A DNA stretch of 64,000 nucleotides, from positions 7,812,001 to 7,876,000 of the forward strand of contig NC_092672.1 of NCBI RefSeq assembly GCF_964355755.1, written 5' to 3'. The translations under genes and the position numbers were made by a program. The notes beneath the pieces are model-generated. The model was not told the DNA's origin. It made no database searches and saw only the letters and a list, made by a program, of their open reading frames with translations. Within the stretch, counting starts at the first letter, position 1. Every line of letters begins with the position of its first letter. This stretch comes from Antedon mediterranea. Taxonomy: Eukaryota; Echinodermata; Crinoidea; Comatulida; Antedonidae. Positions 35,840-49,000 of the stretch are shown here, piece by piece.

Positions 35840-38800
35840 ATGTCTGTGAGTTTTTGACAAATCTCTTTTTTCACAATTTTGTATTATTTCAGTAATACCA
35901 GTATTTTCAAAACTCTAACTACATATTATATAAAGCAAACAAAAACTACATACATTATAACTATAGTAACCATGCCAATATGTGCATAAATTGTTAAATT
36001 TAGTGAATATAAAGTATATACGTATGCATACATTTTTCACATATTTGTATTGGGCTTTTTTTTAAACTATTGCTACATTATAGAATATTTTAAAATAACA
36101 TTATAATCATTATAACATCAACCTTCCATCATTATAATAGAACCGAGGATTAGTTAACTATTCTCGATCACTACAACTACATAACAAACTGGCAGTACTG
36201 ATGAATATAATTTCTTTCAGGGAAGAGGATACATTATGCTCTGCTATAGTTGGAAGGACGAAAGGTAAGTTAAAATAATATATATTTTATATTATATATC
36301 CCATGTAAACACGTGAACGTGATTGGTTCAAAAGGCATCACATGGCTACCGTTTCGTGGATCAAAAATGTTATAGCGGACTGATCAGTGGGTTATAAATG
36401 TAATATAACAGATATTGATTTATATATATGTGTAGTGTAACAGTTAATATCCTGCTTGGGACCTATGCTTTTTATTCGAGACTAATTATTAAATATTATT
36501 TCCTCGGAGGATTTCAAATGTTATAATTACCTCTAAGCAATTAATATCTGTATAATATAATGACTATACGAATAACAATGATTTTATAATAGGATCTATA
36601 TCGCATATTTAGAAATACATATTTTTTTTATATAAAATAACGCAATTTAGTAATACATACTAAACATACATACATTTTTAATAATTTAGAAATACGTGTT
36701 TTTTTTTTGTTTTTTTTAAATAACACATTTAAGTAATACATACAAATAATGAATTTTTAATAATTTCAATAATAAAATTGTTAACGTTTATTAGAATCGT
36801 TGAAAAGATATGGGAACGTTTAGAACAAGCCGGTTACAGAGTGTGGATTGACCGAAGTGGTACAGATGGATTGAAACGAAAACATAAGTCTATTTACATT
36901 GAAATGGCAAAGGCTGTCAAAAATGCGACAGTCGTAATTGGATGTTTATCTAAAGCATACCAGGAAAGCGAAAATTGTTTACGTGGTAAATGTTTGTATT
37001 GCTTTGAATAATTAAATATTTAAAACGATTCGTTGTTTTTGCATTATTTTTGTTTAATCTATCCAGAACTAACATGGAAATTACATTATGTTTATAATTC
37101 AGAGGGCAATATGATCGGAAATCGTAACAAAGATTGTTTTCCTATAATTGCGGAGAAGGGTTATAAACGAAACGAGTGGGTTGAGACAATATTTGGTGGA
37201 CAAATTTACATTGACTTTTCAAATGCAGAGGACTTTGAAAATAGTTTCAAGATTTTGCTTTTGAGGCTAAAAGATTACACAGATTTGGTAAATTATAATT
37301 GCATTATCTATTTATTGTTAATGTTCTTCCTCTTTTGGCCAGTGTTCCAAGGTATAGAATAAGTTTCAATAATAACTAAAATCATATAAATATAGTGTTA
37401 CAAGCATGCTCGTGAAAAAATGAAAATTGAGAATACATCTTTGTTCCAACATTTTTCATTCATTTCTTAGTTGAAATAAATAACATTGGTACCTTATGCG
37501 ATCCTAATGCACTCCAAATTCCACGAAAATTGATCGAGTTAACTCTGTAGGCCTACTGCGTCATCTTTTCTTAAATATTAATTTCTCTGCTTAGGCCTAC
37601 ATAATTTTATTATGTTTGGTATCATAAATAGTATTTCCTACAAGCAGGGCCATGGCCACTAATTAACTAATCAAATGAACACATAAAGTTCGAAATATAG
37701 AATCACTTTACATAAACAGTAAAATATGTGAAAAGGAGCCAAAAAATAGCTTTCTGCTAATCGAAGTTTGACTCCTGTCACAAAAATAAATTATAAGTTA
37801 AATTTTGATCCAACTACAATAATTCAATAAGAAAAAAACTACAACTATATAAAAGAAATAAAGTAAACATGTGCTAATGTTTTTGTAAAAGTGAACATTA
37901 ACTTCATTTATGAATTTAAATTTTATAGGGTAAATTACTCCAAAGTTGAGCTCCATTAAAAAAAAAGAAGTACGAACTTTCGGAATTGCAAAATTATTTC
38001 TATTACTAAATCTGGACTAGCATTTTTACTCTATTTTCACTCTTTATCTACGTATCACACACGTTGAAACATTTTTTTTTTAATTGATAGTGGACTTTTA
38101 TAACTAGATAAACCAACTGTTTTTTGTGTTACAGAATCCTAATACCAATGATAAGGACTCATCAGATAATACTTCGCAGCATGCCGCAACTTCTGGTGAA
38201 AATCCAGGTCAGATTTAAATTTCAAAACTTAAATTGCTAGCATAAAATTAGTGTCAATAAAAATGAATGTGTGGATTGCCTCAGATCACCTGTTCGCTTC
38301 AGTAGCTCTGCCCCTGAATGCAGGAAACAAACGATCGAAAGAAAAACAAGACCATATATGCAGTCGCGTGTTCAAGATAGTGTTTACCGACCAACCGACC
38401 GACCGACATGGTGAGCTGTAGAGTCGCGTTGTACGCACGCGACTAAAAATATATGATTTAGCAATTTTTGAAAAATGTTTTTGCTGTGCATGTCAGCAAA
38501 ACCAACATCATACCAATTTCCACAGTAACAATAGCATAATGAAAAGAGAAAACCTTTTTAATGAGTGTTTTCTTTTATCTATTTTATAGGTAAAACGACC
38601 CAAGTATCAGATGTCATCAACATTCTCAACAGTGAAATTAAAGAACTGCAAAAACATGTTGCTGATCTCAAAGAACAAGCCAGCATGGTCAAAGATCAAT
38701 ACAAGACGAATGAAGCAGTTGGTTCAACAATTCCTAAAGTTCTCAGGAAAGCTAATCTAAATGAAATAGCTGATAAAGTCGAAAGTAGGCAAAAAATTAA

Positions 38801-39319
38801 ATGCATTTTAGATTAAAATATCTTTTTTTTTAATCTAGGCCTATATATTATATAGATGTGTTAATGTATTCAATTTACTTACTTTACTTTCTTTCGTTAA
38901 GCATAGTCTCGATAGATAGAGTAAAATAGAGTACTTAAACCGAACTGGGATTTAAAATTAACAATCTCAATTCAAAACAGGAATATGAAGAATTTTATTT
39001 ATTTGTAACATTATAATTGTTATTTTTCATCAAATAAAGAGTTCCTTTTTATATAGATGCAACCAATAAATTAATGGATTTGGCAAAGAAATTGGGCACT
39101 GAATGGAAACAAGTTGGAGTATATCTTGGCTTCAAGCAAGAAGATTTCTATCGGTTTGAAAATGATAGTGGTAACAACACAGCATGGGCAATTTTCAGCA
39201 TGCTGGACCGATGGTATAAGAATGCAGAAATTCATGAGAGGTATGAAAAACTTACTAAAGCGCTCAAAGAATCCGATAGGAAGGATTTAGCAGATGAAGT
39301 TCAAAGTTGGCTAGCATAA
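35840..39319 (+). CDS. Gene C: TIR / coiled-coil / Death-domain protein, compact copy
   Basis: Exons are 35817-35845 (ATG TCT at 35840), 36221-36264, 36795-36985, 37103-37287, 38135-38207, 38590-38784 and 39057-39319. They have the same sizes and phases as gene B and again give 318 residues. Differences are few: GRGYIML for ERGYIML, IVEK for IVEM, DCFPII for DCIPII, AEIHERY for AEVHERY and DRKDL for DREDL. The TIR has AGYRVWID and the split-codon Glu in ENCLREGN. The coiled-coil segment begins KTTQVSDVINILNSEIKEL. The Death domain begins at LMDLAKKLGTEW. Its short introns make it the better template for the structure. The acceptor for exon 4 (AATTCAG at 37102) was chosen over one 39 bases upstream because it matches gene D in length. 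Confidence 0.8.
38370..38450. repeat. Dispersed repeat tail (unit 2 copy; unit 1 copy at 22585-22650)
   Basis: ACCGACCGACATGGTGAGC followed by the hairpin-forming GAGTCGCGTTGTACGCACGCGACT. It lies in the intron between linker and coiled-coil exons in both gene B and gene C. Confidence 0.5.
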
Positions 39320-40288
39320 TCAAATCGGTTGGTTGCTTTTGCTGTATCCTATGGATTCTGACTGAGTAGCGGATAATTTAGATGTTTTTAACATTCAGTT
39401 TAAACAACATAATATTATATCTTTTAATTTATATTTTATTCAGAAATTTAACATTATTATAATAGACTAGTTTTAGTTGAATATTTTGCTTCTAATACCC
39501 GTGTTTAGTATGACATATAGATATGCAATTATATTTTGCTTTCATGATTTCTTACTTAATTTCTATAACTTCATTGTTTGTTACACACTACCAAATTTCA
39601 AAAGACACCGCATTGTGTGAACCCTGGTTATCAATAGCCTAAGCAAGCAGAGAATATAGACACCTTACTACTTACATTTAGTACGATTAAATCATTATTT
39701 CTATATTTTGTATAACTATGTTTAAGAAACATGAATGCTGACGGTAATCATGCCATCAATTCACAACGTCGATCATTCTTGAAAGTAATTGATAAGATTT
39801 CAACAAACTATTAGTTATATGGAGTGGATAATAGATAATAAATTTAGGCTAAAAAATTGTTGAATGTGTATTGTATTCAATTAAATATAAAATGTTACGT
39901 ATTACATTGTGGGATTACCTCATGCTCAAAATTGAAACGTCTTACTTCTTTTCCTATACCTTTTTATTATTTAAATGTATGTATCTGGACTGTATTCCTA
40001 TATCTTAAACAAAATCACTGCAGTACAGTATACTGCAGTACTACTAAAATTATAAAAACATAAATATCCCTTTATAATTTGTTTTAATATATCTCAATCA
40101 TCACCAAAATCTAAATAATAAAACCCTGAACATAATCGAAAAAAAACCGAATAAATAAATAAACGAATAAACAGACCACGGACATACGGACGATCGATAA
40201 CATACAGATATGATGAAGCGTGTGATAACGATAAAGATGGACGAAGATGTTACTGATAACTATTGACATTTCATTTAGTTTCCGTAAA

Positions 40289-41366
40289 GGCCAGCTCAGA
40301 CAGCGTCGTTCAACGGGGCCCGACGACTCGTCTGGTCGAGAGAAAATTAAACATGTTTAAATTTTTCCCGACGACCTAAAACTACGCCCGACGCTATATC
40401 GACAGCACTGACGAATCAAGACGTGTCTTCGAGCCTCGTCGTACGACGCTGTCTGAGGCCGTAATGAAACTTCTAGCAAAAATAGTTTCTTTCATCTTTA
40501 AATTGATATTACATAGCCTATGTAAATACGTGAACGTGATTGGTTGAAACTGCATCACATGACTACCGCTGCGCGGATCGTAAATCGTATATATCCTCGA
40601 GTTCGATGATATTAACTGTGTAATTTTCGTGTGGCAACACTCGCGTCCAACAAAAGTCATCTACTGGATCTTGAACTCACGATGGAATTGTCACTCACAA
40701 GACAACGCTTCATGCGCTGCGCCACGGAACTTGCTTGAAGAAATTAATCAACTAAACTATTTAAACTATGCATACATAGCGCCCTCATTTGTTATTAGTC
40801 CACCCTAAATTTGATGAAACACAGTTTGTGATTGGTTAATACTCACAGTAGTAACCGGTACGCGCGCGACGCACTGAACATCCGTTGATTCGGCTCAAAG
40901 GAAGAAGACGAATTATTATTTATTCGGCCTATGATAATAATAATAATGTAGGCTTATTGATGGAAATTCTTCTGTTATTATTTAAACGACCTAGGCTAGT
41001 GAATATTTTATTGCCAAGGAATCATTAATTAGTAATTATCTGTATATTATTCTTCGCAAGGTAAGGTGTCTAGGCAGGCTTGTTTAAATACAATACAAAT
41101 AGTAGTATTAGGAGGCCTAGCCTAGCTTCACCCAACCCACCAGCAGACTTGTTCTTGGCTATATAATATAACAGATATTGCCTTTTATATCGGTTAAATA
41201 TAAGATTTGACATCCCCTCGGGAATGATATTAAGTTCTCGGGGAATATATATTTCCCTCAGCTGGCGCTTCGGGAAATATATATTCCCTCGAACTTAATA
41301 TCATTCCCGGCCCTCGGGGATGTCAAACCTTATATTTAACCTCTAAACAGTCAATATCTGTATAAT
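40289..41366. mobile_element. MITE cluster downstream of gene C
   Basis: Contains the unit 2 copies of three small elements: the GGCC...GGCC MITE (40289-40460, with a short deletion against unit 1), the tRNA-like remnant (40665-40733, minus strand) and the palindromic MITE (41166-41366). Order and spacing match 24471-25555. Confidence 0.65.
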
Positions 41367-41569
41367 ACTGGACCCACATTATTTCAGCTTTAATGCTATG
41401 TTTGCCAAGGCATTACTTTTAATTTATTCACATTAAGGCTCACGCAAAGAATCTTCTCTCACAAATATATTTTCAGAGCATTGTATGTGGTCAGGAATTA
41501 AATAATGACCCTGCTGAAAATCGATACAGTGTAAGTTTCGGTCTGTTAATTTAGAATCCAACAATAGTA

Positions 41570-43052
41570 TCTATATATAAATTATGGTTAATTCTGACAT
41601 AGGCGAGCACAATGCAAAAACAGCGGTAAAAATATCCCAGATGTACCGCGAAACGTAAATTTGATAACATTAATTTAATTTTCACATCGACGCTATTTTT
41701 CCATATTTTCTATCTTAGGAAGATATTATAATGAGTTTTTTAACACAATTTATATTTTCAACTCAATTTCAATTCTTCCCGGGTCAAAGTAATTTCCGGG
41801 TTCATCTTGCAACAACCTGGTTTCAACTATTTTCTCTCTTTTATACACACAAGGTAGCAGTTAAAATAATAGATTTGACCCTAAAGGTAACTGGAAACAG
41901 GCACTTTCCATCAATCAATACAGTGTCCCTTTGGAAGAAGGAAGAAAAAAACCGATAGTAGCAGTTTTTTGTTTATTTTAGGAACGGACAGCGCGTGTGT
42001 GAAGGTACAGTAGTTAAAAAATAAAAATTATACTGCAAATTAATAAAGATCAACTTAAATATACGCCATAAAGAATCGGAATATATTGTGGGAAATAGTA
42101 TTATAAAATTACATAGGGAGATTTGATGATAAGACATTTTGTTTAAAATCGAGTGAAATCCCGATAGTTGATTGAGTAAGCTGACAGGAATAACTGTAGG
42201 CTATCTGTTTCCCGTTAGGACCGAGATGTCTGCCCATGTTGCAAGCCGCAATGTCTTCTTTCTTGGGCCCACTCTGTCACGGCAGTTAGTTTCAAAAGAT
42301 GTTTAAATTAAATAATGTATTAATAATAATTATTATTAGGATAGTATTTATTTGAATAAACGCCTCTCCAATAAAACATCACTTTGAATAATAATCATTA
42401 TACTATTTGTAGTAGAATTCATCGCACTGTTATCTACAATTTACCAAGCATTTGTTATTCTTTTTTACTACTTTTCATATCTATTAGAGGATTTCATTTG
42501 ATTGTAAATGTTACCATATTATTAAAACTAAAAAAATTAACAAATCCCTCGAATAAGCACCTCCCTCAACTGAATTCCGCCTCCCCAAAGGGCCCTACAA
42601 AACAATAAACAATATACTTTAAAATGTTATTTTATTTTATTTTATTTTATTTCATACTCATCCAACAGCGAGAAACCCGCCAATTACAGGATGGATAAAC
42701 TATTTAATAATTTCACATGACAAACATATACACAAGATGCTCTACATAAACAAAGACTTATTATTAAGTCTTTGGGAGTGGAGTTGTAAATTGTCAAACC
42801 CTGACATATGACAGGACTTGAACCCAGGACCCTTAGATTGGTAGCCAAGCATCATAACCACCAAGCCACAGCTCCACTCCACTATTAATCATCTAAAACA
42901 CTGTGAAACAGAGTAGTTTAGTTTTACGAATGTCAAGCATTTTCAATAATGGTAACCGACAGAAAACGTACAAGGAGAACATTTTTATCATTCCGAGAAC
43001 CATCGTCTACACTTCCTAGAGGGGGAGCGAGCGAAGCGAGCTCACCCTCTAG
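41570..43052. mobile_element. Non-autonomous Helitron (copy 2)
   Basis: Begins TCTATATATAA after host A (41569). Ends with the hairpin GAGGGGGAGC...GCTCACCCTC and CTAG before host T (43053). The total is 1483 bases, without a Rep/helicase frame. The interior differs from copy 1, so it belongs to a different subfamily. It contains a minus-strand tRNA-like unit and a (TTTTAT)n run near 42630. Confidence 0.8.
42805..42872 (-). pseudogene. tRNA-like unit inside Helitron copy 2
   Basis: On the minus strand TGGCTTGGTGGTTATGATG serves as A box and GGGTTCAAGTCC as B box, about 35 bases apart. Terminal pairing is incomplete, so a captured SINE head or tRNA pseudogene is more likely than a working tRNA. 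Confidence 0.5.
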
Positions 43053-43300
43053 TAAAATACAATTGTAAATGTCGCCCTCTATTTTTTTTTGTTTACATAG
43101 CGACCATCATTAGAATCATTTTAATTGATAATATTTTTAATTTAATAATTATTTTCAGAAGTCTCAGAAGTCATATAATGTTTTATTATACTTCTTTTTA
43201 TTTTCTAGACCCGCTATATATTTTTTACAAATATTTAAAGTATTTTAAAATAATACTAAAGCAGTGAGTGATTGTGTGAGCATGACCTTTTGACCTAAAA

Positions 43301-43463
43301 ACCTTTCATTCACACCAAAACACTGGGGTGTCCCCGCAGTTCACTCTCCGGAGAATGTTCAGCTGTTCAACCCCGCAGTTTTAAACTCCGGAGTTGCTTG
43401 ATTTTACCTTTCACATCAAAACAACTCCGGAGTGTTTTGCTTTGGTGGTGTGAATGAAAGGGG
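43301..43463. mobile_element. 163-bp MITE
   Basis: CCTTTCATTCACACCAAAAC at the left mirrors TTTGGTGGTGTGAATGAAAGG at the right, with CTCCGGAG motifs repeated inside. It is non-coding and foldback-capable. Confidence 0.7.
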
Positions 43464-43740
43464 TATTATTATTACTAAATGAAGAATTTGTATCCCCATT
43501 ATAAGTCTAAAACGTGCTAATCTGGGAAACAACTGATTTGTGTTATATGGGGTATATACATCATACATACAGGGAGAACGGTGAATAATTACATTTCCAT
43601 TCTAAACTATTTGCTTATCAACATGTTGTGTAAAACAATTTATAGATGTAAATTTTTGTTTGTTTACATTGCTTGCATTTTCTTGAATAATAATAATAAC
43701 TGAATAATTCGGATTAGGACCTTTACGGACCCACGACAGC

Positions 43741-43846
43741 CACGTCACCGGCTACCATGAACGACATGGGATTAAATGGACCAGTTCACCGGTGTAACTC
43801 CTACTCTCTTGAGAAAATGCACCGAGTCCTTTTAAAGTGCACACGT
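43741..43846 (-). mobile_element. SINE body fragment
   Basis: Shares CCAGTTCACCGG, a GTAACTCCTAC-like block and TTTAAAGTGCACAC with the SINE body at 900-975. The tRNA head is missing. Confidence 0.5.
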
Positions 43847-43849
43847 TTT

Positions 43850-45995
43850 TTGTAATAGTGATAATATTGTTTTAAGCTAAATTCACACGGAAGATGGTGT
43901 ATACACAGAACATATAATATACAGAATTGAACGGTGAACGTTCTGTGAAACGGAATAAGTGTGAATGTAGATTCTTAGGACGTACAGTAATAAAGTGGCT
44001 TTTCTATTCTTATTTATTTAGTTATGTTTGTTTATATTTTGTTGTTTTATGTAAACTGGTTGACACATATAACCATTATGTAAAACTGTAAACAATGAAA
44101 AAAGATAAAGTAAACACCACAAAACGTAATTTGTGTTTATTAATCGTTAATCATGATGACTGACAATAACATAAATACTAAAATGTAATCATATTTCCGA
44201 TCGATGATTAGCGGTTTATACGCCCTCAAAATATGTTGTATCATTGAACTTGATTCCCTTATCTAAAATGGTATGGGCCAATAGAAAACAGGAGTTTATG
44301 AATACAATTATTTTTACATAATAATTATCATAACATTTTTAGATTATTTTTATTAATATAATGTATGTTTGTTATTATCAATAATATGGTTCTTCCATTT
44401 TATCGTTTTCAAAGAATGAACAGGTCAAATCATGTTCTAGGTGCTATGTTGCACGTATAGTTTATGACTATAACCATGCGGATGATATGTTTACTTTCTC
44501 TGTGGTCTAATGCCCGGATCCTATAGATCAATTTTTCATCCCGGATTTTCCCTTTTGATATTCGTATTTTTCAGACTTACATGATGTTTGTCTGTAAGGC
44601 CTGCATATCGCTTGACACTGTTACGTTCGTTTTATTATAACATAAGGAGGAATTATTTTAACTAAACTAATTCTTCGATGCTCACAGTAGGCCTATGTCT
44701 AAATAAAAATTATAATTCAATATTTATAATAATTCATTCCACGATTTAAACTTCTCGGAAAGTATAGGGCAAACATTGTTTGCAATTATATTGATCTATC
44801 TCGACACGGTTACTAAATTTGTACAATCGGTAATTTCCGCTCCATTCAAATGGATCAACAGTCAAATGATGAGAAATAAAATTATCCATTCGGATCAGTA
44901 GAGGGAGTGTTATGGGGAACAGCGGCAGGAAAGTGGCTCCTCGGTAAGTATTCAGTAATTTAATTTTTGGCCTAAACATTTTCCAGTTCCAGTTTTACGT
45001 ATATAATGTACCAAATGGTTGTTTGAAATGGTTATCAACTATCGAGTTTAAGTAGGCTGTAGTTATCTTTATCGAAGAATAATTATCACATTCCTCCACT
45101 GGGTATGGATTCGGTCAAGTGGATGAAGAATAATATGCAAGGATAAAAGGAATTCATGGATTTCACGGTTGATGTGACAATAGCCTATTCGTAACGTAGG
45201 TTGGGCTGCAGATTTGTTGCGAAGTATTTAGGGAAAGGCACCGGTGGATGTCGGCAATTAAGTAAGTTAGATGTTGTGTAACAGGGTGAATAGTCACACT
45301 TTTTTACTTCGTTAAAATATATTATACTGTTGATTAATGTTGATTTCCATTGAGCAGTCTGCGAAACGGGCATTTTTTAATTAGTGTAGCCTTAATAACA
45401 TTGCATTGGTTAAACGTTTTGTGATAGGCCTATATTTTTCCTTATGAAATATTTTACCGTATTCTATCCACTTAACGTGCCAAGCCCTTTCCAGATGTTT
45501 AGGAAATATTATCTAGAATTAACAGCCATCTTAATGTAGACCTTTTCCTTCCTGTAGTTATCACTATACATTTGAGATCATTAATGGTATATCTCAGCGA
45601 AGTCATCATTTGTTTATTATTTGTCATATTTTTTTCTCTTTAAAAACAAAAACGTAACACACGTAATCAATTTTTTATGAAGATTATTTTGTCAATATGA
45701 TAGACTACAAATTCGCTTGCTTTAATTCATATAAAACTATATTTTGTATTTCTGTGGTTCTTTCTTTTCGAATAGCTTCACTAACGAGATTTAATAACGT
45801 CGAACAATGTATTCCTTTGATAGGTATTATACATTGTAAACATTGTATTATTATCATGTCTAGGAATAAACTTTCAATTTGAAAGTCATCGGGAAATATA
45901 ATTCACGTGACGTCCACCTGACATGCATAAAGTAGTAGATACTATGATTGTTATGCTTAAAAGTAACTTGGTTTTAAATAAATTTTAATTTACAG
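43850..45995. other. Upstream region of gene D
   Basis: No coding exon seen. A possible noncoding leader exon ends at 44943 in front of GTAAGTA (TGGCTCCTCG|GTAAGT). It could splice to the acceptor at 45995 that opens the start-codon exon. Short open frames on either strand here look random. Confidence 0.35.
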
Positions 45996-46038
45996 ATTTT
46001 GAAGTATTGAAGAAACTGTCTAAGTAAAGATATCAACC

Positions 46039-49000
46039 ATGACGGTAAGTAATTTATTTTATTATAAACATCTATTGGAGAGGAAAGTATCGAGAACAAT
46101 AGAATAAATTTAGTACCGTATACACACCAAAGTAAAACAATAAATAAGCCATACTACTACCATAGCTGGTCAATTTAAAGTTTCTTTATACACCGGCTCC
46201 ACATTTCGAAAACTTTGAATATAAAAATAAAAAACATAATTTATTTATGTCATTGCTATGTGCCTGTTTGCACTTTGTTCAATGCATTCGTTAAATATTT
46301 TTTTGTTTACTCCAATTGCCGTTGAATACGAATTTATGAATTATGAACTATATCTGTATCGATTTCACTGTTCAAACTAGGAATTATTCACTGTACCAAA
46401 TTATCATAATATAAATAAAGACTTATACCGTAATTCTATTATATCATTACTCTTACAGTATAATATGTATTGACATGAATTTATGTAATGTAATTAATGT
46501 GAATTGTTTTTAGGAAAGAGGATACATTATGCTCAGCTACAATTGGGCTCACAAAGTGTAAGTTTAACAAATAATAAAACAAGTAATAAGATATTTAGGA
46601 CTAACCATGCACCCGGATTTCAGTATTATACGCGTGATGACGCGCAAACGTCGTGTTTTATTCATTCTTGTATATCTAGTCACCATTGATAAAATTACAG
46701 ACTATAGAACAGTCAGGGTAAAATATATATAAATATGATTGGAGGAAAAGAGAAGGCAACATTATGACGTATTTCACAAAATAGTGACTAAATGCCGTCA
46801 AGAATTGCAACGTCATCGTATTACGTAAGCCTAAAAATGATATTAGTGTATAATCCATCAGTCATGTTTAGAGAACAATAGTTTTAAGAAAGAATCAATT
46901 ATTTTCTCTTCCTTAGAATCGTTAGAAATATAAGATACCGTCTATGGCAAGAAGGTTACAGAGTGTGGATAGATATTGATGAGAAGGATGGAATGAAAGA
47001 CTTTATTTACAGTGATATGCCTAATGCTGTCAAACATGCCACAGTTGTCATATCCTGTTTGTCTAAGAAATACGAAGACAGCCCTAATTGTAAAACTGGT
47101 AGGTCTGTTTTAATTGATTTTATATAAGCTTATCTAGGTTATCGACAGCGATTTATCTTAATATTCCTAACACATCTTGGCATACATGGCGTGTCATAGG
47201 CTAGCCCCAGTCTCTAAATAAATAATAGTCTTTTTATGTTGTTAGCATTCCACAAGTCATTTCGTGTCTACAAGCTACAGTTATTATACGTATGAAACGC
47301 CGCGTGTGTCTTTTTTAGCATTATTATGTCTATCTACACTATTTAGCGAGTGCCATACTTGACTTTGAAACTACAAACAAACATCAAAATATATCTATAT
47401 TGTATAACTTAAAGACAACAATCAATTATTAGAGAAACAATCATTAGAGACTTGTGGCAGGTATAATATCAAACAGACGATTTCGAGTTCGAATCTCCTT
47501 TATGTCATTTAACAAGAAAGACAATAATGCAAAAAATGCAGAGTCACCGTTATTATTAGGACCATTTTCCACTGGAAAACTGCAATGTCTTGAAACAAGG
47601 TGCAGAGAATAAAATTGATGGTGAGCTATATTTAATTTTTTTTTCTTTATTTTAGAGGGTGGTTGCATTGGACATTATAATAAGAAACGCATTCCACTAC
47701 TGATGGAGAAGGATTATAAACTTGACGACTGGGTTTTGGGAATATTTGTTGGACGAATTTGGATTGACTTTTCAAATGTAGAACGCTTTGAAGCCAATTT
47801 TCAGGAACTGCTTGCAAGACTACAGAACTACCCAACTTTGGTAAGTTAAACGATTCTACACGATTTATTGTATTATGCCCATTACAACAGACGGAACTGA
47901 AGATTGAGGACTCCTTACTAACCCTTAGCCTATAGAAAACAAACCCATTCTTTGTCAACCCTAATCATACAATAATAGATCTCACTTTTTGTTATACCAT
48001 AAGAAAATCATTTTTGTTACAGAATCCAGAGAAGAACAACCGAATACCAGCTAATCTACCGCTACCTGAACCACTTTCTTCGAACACAAATCCAAGTATG
48101 TTAAAGATTTATGTAGAAATTATCTTAACAATTAAGCTAAATAATTTAATATGCTATTTCAGAATACTATATTTACTTTTAAATTACAAGTAGTCTTGGA
48201 ATAAGCTTGGTGATAACCTACGTATATCATATGACTCCCGGGAGGCAAATGGTAAGTGTAATTTGAGTGGGGCTCATTGTTGTAGGCTTCGTCAATTCAA
48301 ATAAGCTTTTGGACACATTAGAATAAAAAGCATTGCCTGTCGATTAGAAATGGCAGAGGGTGAATTTATTTATTTACTCATATGAAATCTAAAAAACATC
48401 TACCATATAGCAAATTTAACTTAGCTGTATAAACACTGAAAAACTACAGTATATAAGCATAGGGAATTTAGGTTTTTATATCCAATTCAATTGTCTGTTC
48501 GCCATTTCCCTCTATTGTGGATGATAAAGGCAAGATACTTCTCATAAAATTCACAAATAATCTAAAAAAAAATTTACTTTTGTGTTTAGTTCCACCATCT
48601 ACATCTTCGGATCCTCCAGATACAGCGCCCCCAGTGGACACAACGGATAATCCACGTTCTTTAGGATCAGGTAAGCAAATCTTTCCTTAATCAGAAATGA
48701 CTTTTTTTTTAAACTATAGTTTACTGATAACATTTTAAAAGCTAACTGATCTATTTTACAGAAATATCTGGTAATCTTGAAGAGAGGACAACTAGTAGGC
48801 CTACAAGACCAAGTTACAGTAGGATTATATCAGAACATTAATTTCTTTACATAGGCCTATAATTATCATAGTAGGATCCTACACATTTCTACAGATAATA
48901 AACAAGAGATATATCATTGCATGTAAAGCAGTATAATTTATAGGCCTTGGGACACATCTCCTCTCAGACCTAATCTATACGTATTTCAAAATACATCAAC

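Larger units (their letters stand above)
34981..41569. repeat. Segmental duplication unit 2 (carries gene C)
   Basis: The compact copy of 7790-25766. It keeps the gene, its MITEs and flanks, but joins about 38025 directly to sequence that in unit 1 lies 11.4 kb further on. Its visible end coincides exactly with the 5' end of Helitron copy 2 at 41570. Confidence 0.85.

Noticed and set aside
41731-42608. Two short plus-strand frames
   Set aside because: Both are inside Helitron copy 2 and have no recognisable content.
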